Assembly: GCA_013339895.1 (NCBI GenBank)
Contig: JABACO010000017.1
Span: forward strand, 3,853,315-3,917,314
Direction: 5' to 3'
Source: Ephydatia muelleri
Taxonomy: Eukaryota; Porifera; Demospongiae; Spongillida; Spongillidae
Length of the DNA stretch: 64,000 bases
Part shown: positions 54,285-61,273 of the stretch, in pieces
Layout: each line of letters starts with the position of its first letter
Numbering within the stretch: position 1 is the first letter of the stretch
The notes under the pieces: model-generated
Database searches by the model: none
The model's input: the letters and a program-made list of their open reading frames with translations, nothing else
What the model was told of the DNA's origin: nothing
Position numbers and translations under genes: made by a program

Positions 54285-54612
54285 CCAGCCAATTCTGAAG
54301 CTATTGGTGAAAATTACATCGTTTAAAAGTGTTCCTATCCCGAGTTGTGCATTGCCAAGAAGAAGGAGGAGACCCGCCCATTGTTCCGGGACTGGGTACG
54401 AGCACGGACAGTACCCTTTTGTTCTCTACAACCGCGCGGTTCTACGATATGAAACAAAAACGAAACTGCTCATTTTTTTTTTTAACTTATAGATCGTTTG
54501 CTAAAACAAGCTAAATAATACGATCGTCGAGAGTCTTGTTACCTACGGGTCGCGTATTTTTTGAAATTCATAGCCGGGGTCAAATCCTATATGGAAGTTT
54601 CTAACGAAACTT
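54285..54612 (-). promoter_or_regulatory. Conserved upstream block of charged-repeat element, copy 4
   Basis: Reverse-complement match to 50787-51085 and 22938-23265: aagtgttcctatcccgag, gtacccttttgttctctacaaccgcgcggtt, ggggtcaaatcctat and cgaaacttccg. It lies about 240 bp upstream of the exon start, where a promoter would be expected. The role is inferred from conservation and position only. Confidence 0.5.
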
Positions 54613-54882
54613 CCGATAACACAAGTTGAATGCACTATTCATCTCCTTTACTTCTGTAGCTTCTCCCGTGTGAACCAGGATAGCATGCTAAGGGAGATGG
54701 CCTCAGAATGGCTATTCTTAGGAATAGTGTGTTGTTAGGATACCTTTTCAAGACTCACTCATTGTTTGCAGCTGTTATTGATGTTAGTCAATAGTGCAAT
54801 TGCATTGCTATAATAAGGCGCAATGATCAGGGCTTATTATAGAAAGGTAGCAGATGAATTTCTACATGATGTTGATGCTATT

Positions 54883-55790
54883 AAGGCTGTAACGGATCGG
54901 ATCCGAATTCGAATATCTTATCCGAAAGGCCAACGGATCGGATTCAGTTTCATTACATTAATCATTCAGATTGATGTTTCAAAGTCGGAACAGATTCGGA
55001 TTATAGCCCGCCCAATCCCATCGGATACTAACACGCATATCTGAATATCCGGTGGTCTGGGACCGAGGGAAAGCAGCCATTTTTTTGCAGATTCAACAGT
55101 CCGCGTGCGTCTAGTATTTTTGGCAAAAGGCGGTTGACGATATGTGAAATAAACGTAGGCTTTTATTTCTTCCCTTTTTTTGTACTTAATGCATTTTAAT
55201 TTTTGCCACCGCTCTCTTCCAATTAAGGCATTTCCCCCTTGCTCGCTTTGTATATGAGGTGTGCGTCAGTCCGGTGTGCGTATTTTTTTTTTTCTTTTAC
55301 AAGCATTGGTTTCATTTCTCATGTAGGTTCGAGACAGGTTAGCTAGAAACATTAATCCAACCAAGTTTGTCACATTTAGAGTTCGTCAGAATGTTTCATA
55401 ATGTAATTTTATAATATTGTGCAAGGATAGTAAAGTTACAAGAACATTCTCTTTGAGAAATGGAGTAGAATGTAGGATTGGTCTGGATGGTGTAAAAAAT
55501 AAATAAACACTAGATTTGGTAAGACCACATGCAACGAAAACTGTCCTACAATTTAGCAGAATGGTCTTCATTGATCGAAAACCCACGCCCATGGAGCCAA
55601 TCCTACATAGGACCCACTACCGTGGGTCCAGATATTCAGATATCCAATGACAATTATCTTCAGATTCAGATCATGTACCCTGGATCCGTCTGCTAAATCA
55701 GATCAGATTCAGATTCATGCCTCAAAACTAAACAGATCAGAACAGATTATAATGCCAAATCTGATCTGATCTGATCTGCTAAAGCCTTAC
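54883..55790. mobile_element. hAT-like MITE, 908 bp, with 8-bp target duplication
   Basis: Flanked by direct repeats ATGCTATT at 54875-54882 and 55791-55798. The left end aaggctgtaacggatcgg pairs with the right end gatctgctaaagccttac (complement gtaaggctttagcagatc). Subterminal regions are full of ggatcggat and gatctgatct words. An 8-bp duplication plus AGGCT-xTAA termini fits hAT transposons. It has no transposase ORF. A degraded foldback MITE appears to be nested at 55425-55600. Confidence 0.75.
55425..55600. mobile_element. Foldback MITE, degraded copy D (nested)
   Basis: agttacaagaacattctct, gtaggattggtctgg and atggtgtaaaaaataaataa follow the left arm of copy B in order with many changes. 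Right-arm words (aatcctacatagga) follow at 55600. Confidence 0.5.
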
Positions 55791-56014
55791 ATGCTATTAA
55801 TGGAATTAAAATAGCAGGTAGTGAGTGACATTGTGGCCAGGGTAAGGTATCATACTGAGGATACGTTAATGTATATTACTTATTATAGGATGTGAGCAAA
55901 TATTTACTTTTCTGTTTCAGAGCCCCGACCATAGTGCCCTTCTACTTGGATGATCCAGGTATGAGAAGATTGCAAACTTATCAGAGAACGAGGACAGGCA
56001 AGAGAAGGCAATGG

Positions 56015-56106
56015 AGGACAGGCTTGTTTCCTTGCTTTTTACACCACTATAGCCTTCAAATCCATATACCACCAACTTTCTCATAGAGAATGTTTTTAAT
56101 TACTTG
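56015..56106. mobile_element. Foldback MITE, right-arm fragment E
   Basis: tgtttccttgctttttacaccac, ttcaaatccatataccaccaac and tctcatagagaatgtttttaattacttg match the last 90 bp of copy B. Confidence 0.85.
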
Positions 56107-56225
56107 TGCATGTAAATACCAGGTGTTCGAAATGAATGTAATGCTTTAAAAAAAGAATTATATCTGAAATTCAAAAGATATGCAATATAAAATACACTGA
56201 CGCACAATTACATACACATAACAAT

Positions 56226-58631
56226 TCATGAGGGCACAATCCTGGTGAGGATAGCTGAAGAAATTGATCTCATGAGGCAGGTGTTAAGCCTTCCGTAAAT
56301 CTCATTTATGATGACTGATTTAGGCTTGGAGCATGCAATTGCCAGCCTGGATGCCAACTGCGCAAAAGTTTTAACTGCCTCTTGACCCCATGCTCCGTAC
56401 GTCTCGACAACCAAAGGGATGCACACCCAACCTAATTCCACACATTTAGCATCATTACTGTTGTGTTTTCTTATCTCTGAGGCCTGAGCCGCCACTCCTG
56501 AAGACACTCCCGCTTCCGAAAGGATAAGTGAATTTAGCGGAGAGGTCACACAGAAGTCAAAGGCTGCAGGCTTGCCCAGTGACCAATTGTTGACGAGGAC
56601 ATCTGCGGGTCTACTGTGGTCATGGTCTGGAGTTAAATTATTACCTACTTCGAGCTTGACAGGAAGGTGAGCCAGGCGGCAGGAATCTGCAAACACATCT
56701 CGCAGCAGGTTATGGCGATGAACTGCGTCTCCCCCTCGTTTGCACGTGGACGCATGGTGGCCTAGTGGATCCAGGATAGAATCTGGGCAGAATGCACAAC
56801 TAGAGCCACATGATGTGTCTAAACCTAGCCACCATTTAAGGGCTACATTGTATTGGTTTGGTTCGAAATGGAGCCCGAGGCCTTCTGATGGCACAACCGA
56901 AAGCCAAGAAGAGGAATGGGGGGCAGAGATGGATAATAGGCGTGCCCTATCAGCGACTGAGGACCTGTTAAATATGCCCTGAAGTTGATAATCATCCAGT
57001 TTGGATGAGAGCATCTTTTGATTTATGTTGGAAGATGCGAGGGAGTCCAACGAAATCTTATCAGCTGGTGCTACACATACATTGAACATCTCCACAGCAT
57101 GGGTGAGGTGGGTAAGAGACTGGAGGCCATAGCTGGATGAACAAACGGAGGCAATGTAAGCAGCTGGAGCATGAAGCATGAGAGAGCGCATACCCAAACC
57201 ACCTCTACTCAAACTTAGCTGGGCCTGATTCCATGATACATCAGTCAAGTCTACCGAAGTACTCTGAGACAGACAACTTCTAACATCCTGGTCGAAAAGC
57301 TCCAGAACTTTGACGGAGAGCGAGGGTGGAGTAGCGCGAGCCAGATGAGATAGTCTGCAAAAGCCACTACAAGTGCGAAGTAGCATTAAAGCTACTTGAG
57401 GATCAAGTGCTCCAACTTCTTCTATCTGTAGCATGAGTTGTTTAGCCAAACCATGCTTATGAGAAATAAAGGTGGTACAGAAATCTAGGTCACCAATGGG
57501 GATCCCTAAGATTTCAATGTTTCGCTGGTGGGATTGCTTCATTGATGGGGGGAAGTGACTTAGGTCGCTGTGACAAAAAACTTCACATTTATTAATGTTG
57601 ACATGTAGTCCCAAAGAGTGACCTCTTTCTTCTAAAATAGCCAGCACTCTACATACCTCAGTGCTCGAGCCTGCCACAACACCATCATCCAAATACCAAG
57701 CATGGTACAACAGATTGGCACAGCCTGGCTCCAATACAATCTCAGACACTAAGATATTCAACACCAAAGAGAATAAGAGAGGACCGAGAGGATCCCCTTG
57801 CTGGACACCACATTCTGAAGTTAGATTCCCCATCGTGTGCCATAAGTATGGGTGCTGGCTATAACACCAATGAGCCCAAGGGTAGAGTTCAGGAAAATGT
57901 TTGGCACACTCTGAGAGGAGTGCCTGACGCGACACCAGATTAAACGCATTCTTCATATCAACTTTCAACACTACTAGGTTTTCTTCCAGCCAATGCTTTT
58001 CGACACACGCTCTAAGACCATGCACAATCTTTTCTGCTCCCATAGGACATGCCACCCCAAACTGGTGTGGTTGAAAAAATTCAGAGGCCTTAGACCTCAC
58101 TAACGCACATAAACACTTCCCGGTAAGACGGCGAAGAGCTTCTCCCACTGCAATGGGGCGAATATCAAGCGAAGAACCTTGCTTAGACTTAACCAAAGCA
58201 GTGAGATTACCTCCAGCAAGAAAGGATGCTATCATGGGTGGAGCTCTACCAGCCGCAAGGATGTTGACTACACCCTTTAAAGATTGAAGAATCGAGCATG
58301 ATAAAGGAACCTCAGCTGCGTCTATCAAGTGCTGAATACGCAAACCTGTGGGGCCTGCCCCAGTTAGTTTGGAGAATGATCTTAAAACAGGAACGATGTT
58401 AAAATCATGAGGCAACACTGTCTCTGTCGATGGAATAGGGAGGTTTGACGGGCACTCACCTTGAGGGTGTTTGGAAATCAACAGATTCCAAGTGTTGTCA
58501 TCATCGGGGGCTAAGCCCTGAGATGTTAGCATCTGACAAGCTTTGCTGTAAAGTCCATCTTTGGCTAGAGCTATTGCAGAATCCACCCTTATGAAATTTA
58601 GAATTACGTTTTTCAATAAGGCTGGAGTACA
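56226..58631 (-). CDS. Non-LTR retrotransposon reverse transcriptase with C-terminal zinc finger and restriction-like endonuclease (about 800 aa, 5'-truncated)
   Basis: The frame is open from 58631 (after a TGA) to the stop at 56226; the first ATG-like codon used by a simple reading is a TTG at 58616, so the N-terminus is missing. Numbering from there, reverse transcriptase motifs are at 85-96 (GAGPTGLRIQHL), 217-226 (LKVDMKNAFN), 271-279 (VQQGDPLGP) and 306-313 (AWYLDDGV, the catalytic YLDD). A thumb region follows. A Cys-His cluster (CAFC at 607-610, HH at 620-621, C625) precedes a PD-(D/E)xK-like endonuclease (RPADVLV, AAFDFCV, IPLVVETYGAWG). RT plus CCHC plus restriction-like endonuclease is the layout of R2/NeSL-type, site-preferring non-LTR elements; the exact clade is uncertain. 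Same strand as the host ankyrin gene, in its last upstream intron. 5' truncation is typical of target-primed insertion. Confidence 0.85.
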   Translation of the reverse strand, partial: CTPALLKNVILNFIRVDSAIALAKDGLYSKACQMLTSQGLAPDDDNTWNLLISKHPQGECPSNLPIPSTETVLPHDFNIVPVLRSFSKLTGAGPTGLRIQHLIDAAEVPLSCSILQSLKGVVNILAAGRAPPMIASFLAGGNLTALVKSKQGSSLDIRPIAVGEALRRLTGKCLCALVRSKASEFFQPHQFGVACPMGAEKIVHGLRACVEKHWLEENLVVLKVDMKNAFNLVSRQALLSECAKHFPELYPWAHWCYSQHPYLWHTMGNLTSECGVQQGDPLGPLLFSLVLNILVSEIVLEPGCANLLYHAWYLDDGVVAGSSTEVCRVLAILEERGHSLGLHVNINKCEVFCHSDLSHFPPSMKQSHQRNIEILGIPIGDLDFCTTFISHKHGLAKQLMLQIEEVGALDPQVALMLLRTCSGFCRLSHLARATPPSLSVKVLELFDQDVRSCLSQSTSVDLTDVSWNQAQLSLSRGGLGMRSLMLHAPAAYIASVCSSSYGLQSLTHLTHAVEMFNVCVAPADKISLDSLASSNINQKMLSSKLDDYQLQGIFNRSSVADRARLLSISAPHSSSWLSVVPSEGLGLHFEPNQYNVALKWWLGLDTSCGSSCAFCPDSILDPLGHHASTCKRGGDAVHRHNLLRDVFADSCRLAHLPVKLEVGNNLTPDHDHSRPADVLVNNWSLGKPAAFDFCVTSPLNSLILSEAGVSSGVAAQASEIRKHNSNDAKCVELGWVCIPLVVETYGAWGQEAVKTFAQLASRLAIACSKPKSVIINEIYGRLNTCLMRSISSAILTRIVPS

Positions 58632-59046
58632 TCATATGATTAAGTAGCTATGTTAATTGGAATCATGAGATGAACAGCTTATACTTTAAAACTGTTATCA
58701 TAACAAATTTACAGATTTATCAATATTTATAGGAATTATTAAATCAAGCCATTAAAATACAGATTTTAATTACATTTTAATTGTTTTTAATTACTTGATC
58801 TTTGCATCAGTAACTACATAAATTGTTCTAGCCATCTTATTTGTCAATTGATACACACAAAATCATTTAATTTACCAATCTCATATCATGATAAAATATC
58901 GATTCTAACAATTTACACTCATTCAGAAATACCCAGGATAATTATAAATGTATACATATACATATGTTGCACAGCTTTCACACATTTTCCAAAAGTGTTT
59001 GCATGAGCATATACACAGTGCACATTCGAAAACACTATTTACATAC
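58632..59046 (-). other. Intron sequence between non-LTR insertion and ankyrin exon
   Basis: AT-rich with no recognised features. Confidence 0.5.
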
Positions 59047-59148
59047 CTCATCAGCCTGGTCAATATCCACTCCTTCCAATTCAATTAGAACATTTACAAT
59101 ATTTATATGTCCTTTGCTGCTGGCAATCCACAATGCATTTGAGTCACC
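59047..59148 (-). CDS. Ankyrin exon (34 codons), most upstream one found
   Basis: Reads GDSNALWIASSKGHINIVNV, then LIELEGVDIDQADE. Strong consensus (G-xSALW-IAS-xKGH). Acceptor TATTATAG, donor GTATGT; phase 0. Confidence 0.85.
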
Positions 59149-59296
59149 CTATAATATAAATGTGTATTCATTTCATCAAGTTGTATGTGTAGTTGCATTG
59201 TATACAACAAATTCAAGATTCGCTGCGCACATCTACCAGCCGCGAAAATGTCTGTGCAGACGATCTATCGCACAATAATTTGACTTCCTTCTTTAC

Positions 59297-59410
59297 CAAC
59301 GCGTCACTGTAGCCATCAGCAATCCCCTCCCCCCTTGTGGACCTTCTCCAGTCACGGGAGTTAGACTTCCTCTCATTGTAGTGGAGTGCTCTATTTGGAG
59401 ATATTTTCAA
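59297..59410 (-). CDS. Possible earlier exon of the ankyrin-death gene
   Basis: A minus-strand frame reads SNSRDWRRSTRGEGIADGYS, then DAL before a GTAAAG donor at about 59296, and would join the 59148 exon in phase 0. It is charged and not ankyrin-like, and no start codon or acceptor can be fixed. Weak. Confidence 0.25.
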
Positions 59411-60000
59411 AACGGCCTAGCGTCTTCTACGCAGCGGACTTATAGCTCAGGCTCATAGAGGTTTCTGCACTTCTTTATTAGAGTTATGCGATCCCATGCC
59501 CATTCCTGGTATCTGAGCATGTGCTGTGCTGTTCTGGTGCATTTTTGGCGCACGAGAGCCTATCGATTAAAACGTACCTAGCGGCAGTTAGAACTTAGAA
59601 GCTGGGCCCCATAGTTGTCTGCGATGCCTATGTTGAAATAAGTCCAGGAGGGCATACAGAGGCTTCAAGTGAGGAATGTCCTGTCAAGGTAGAGAGTACG
59701 CCTCCCAATAACCCACGCCATCTGTCATGTTTATTTGTACTTTATAGCTGGTTGCCTATCTAAAAATTAAAGCAAGATCAAGGTTTTTTTTTTAAATATA
59801 AAACCATTGAAATGATATTGCCATTTGAGGCTCATGAATACAGGAGTTGTTATGACTTCCATACAAGTCAACTAATAGCATTTAACGGTCCGTGCTGTGT
59901 TGTTGTAAAACACTGCGAAAATACTGTTAATTTGTGTACCGAGAGAGCTAGCTATATATTATTGGTTACCCACAAAAAAAACCTGAACTTCTGCTCAGGC
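59411..60000. other. Spacer between the ankyrin gene and repeats, nothing recognised
   Basis: A CpG-richer patch at 59.2-59.65 kb could contain a promoter for the minus-strand ankyrin gene. No motif is decisive. Confidence 0.35.
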
Positions 60001-60019
60001 TGGTAGGCAAATACTGATT

Positions 60020-60275
60020 ACACAGCGAGAAATCAATAATTGGACCAATATTGACGCATTATTGGATCAGGATGATATCATCCTTGGTAGGCAATATGGG
60101 TAACAGTATTGGTTCAATGATTTAGGGGAACATGACCCAAACATGTGTACGCAATATTGATATAACACTGATAAAGTGTTGATCCAACCATGATAGCAGT
60201 CTTGTGCCAAGCATGATATACCAAAGTATTGGCCCAATGCTGTTATTACAATATTGGCCCAAGACCATATTACCT
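60020..60275. repeat. Interspersed CAATATTGGCCCAAT-type palindromes
   Basis: The words ggaccaatattgacgc, gcaatatgggtaac, gtattggttcaatg, gcaatattgatat, tattggcccaatgc and caatattggcccaag return every 25-50 bp. This suggests an old repeat built on a (CC)AATATTGG palindrome. Confidence 0.55.
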
Positions 60276-60349
60276 TTTAAGGCATCAATATTACCTCTTT
60301 ATTAGGCATTGAAATTTTATTTGAAACAATACAGATTGCATCACAATAA

Positions 60350-60480
60350 ACTATTCTATTAAGTCCCTTGTTCTCTCTCCTTCTATTAGCACTGCGATCA
60401 CCATATCCTCGAAGTACCAGAGCAATGGACGGATACTTTGCATCCACTCAACAGTCTCGATGGTCTGTGTACAACCCTAT
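60350..60480 (-). pseudogene. Decayed copy of the last transposase exon
   Basis: The minus strand reads TIETVEWMQSIRPLL, then YFEDMVIAVLIEGERT, tracking NIEAVEGCKV and HFEEMVTTVPIEREKV of the exon at 61274-61618. It shows that the family has or had at least two copies here. Confidence 0.55.
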
Positions 60481-60614
60481 GTTTGGATAGCAGAAGCATT
60501 ACCACCACATATGTTCACATACCTTGCAGTGTAACTGGTCGTTTGGAAAGCTGTATGACAAATCACCACCCTGGATATTTGCTAATACACACCGTTATTA
60601 ATTTAACTCACATC

Positions 60615-60850
60615 CAAGTCAGTGTACTGGTGTTTGGATATCCAAAAGAGTTAGCCTGTGTGGATTCCACAAAAATAAATGATGTTCTCAAGTCAACTCA
60701 CGTAGCCACACGCATCCAAGTCGCAAGAACTCCATACCGGTAAATGACAACACCAAGCGCACTGGTGTTTCGATATCCAAAAGAGTTAGCCTGTGTGAAT
60801 TCCACAAAATAAATTACGTTCTCAAGTCAACTCACGTAGCCACACCAGAG
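60615..60850. repeat. Tandem duplication of a segment of about 90-100 bp
   Basis: ctggtgtttggatatccaaa, agagttagcctgtgtg, ttccacaaaa and caagtcaactcacgtagccacac occur at about 60627-60715 and again at about 60761-60846. Confidence 0.85.
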
Positions 60851-61273
60851 ATATACCGGTACCTCTGGTCAAACGAATCCAACTCAAAGACAACACCTCG
60901 TCCTCATGTAACCTGTCTATCTCCATCGCTTTCTCTTTTTCACCAATTCTCCACGGCACACCCAGATGCGCTCTAATAAGAGGTACAATATGAGAGAATT
61001 CCAATAACTTGGCATCTAAATACCACTAAAACGAAAAGGGACCGATACAATCACTCGCTTACCGATTCACACAGAACAGCGCGATATAGTCACTAACAAC
61101 AAATCCGTGAAACGGCTCCACGTCTAGAAGCTTCCAACAATTTTCACCGTGTGTAGCTATAGTCACTGTAATAGAAGCTTTCACTAGAGACCATATCATT
61201 ATGTACATAACGATGGCAGGGCATTCACTGACTTTACACACTTGCTGCTGACGGAGGAACGGCTGTCAAATTT

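Larger units (their letters stand above)
11712..59148 (-). other. Ankyrin-repeat death-domain gene (gene span)
   Basis: Fourteen minus-strand exons were recovered: 59047-59148, 49662-49760, 47450-47551, 45835-45936, 45041-45157, 44593-44691, 38279-38380, 38098-38175, 15680-15790, 15534-15623, 13272-13370, 13108-13206, 12703-12801 and 11712-12038. Each is bounded by AG and GT and each is a whole number of codons in phase 0. Eleven to twelve encode about one ankyrin repeat each (33-34 residues), and the last encodes a death domain and stop. About 541 codons are visible. Ankyrin-death proteins are intracellular scaffolds or signalling adaptors; this gene's partner is unknown. The 5' end and start codon were not found; an open stretch at 59297-59410 may hold an earlier exon. 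It is possible, though less likely, that the 59-kb exon belongs to a separate gene. Introns reach 22 kb and are full of transposons. Confidence 0.82.
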
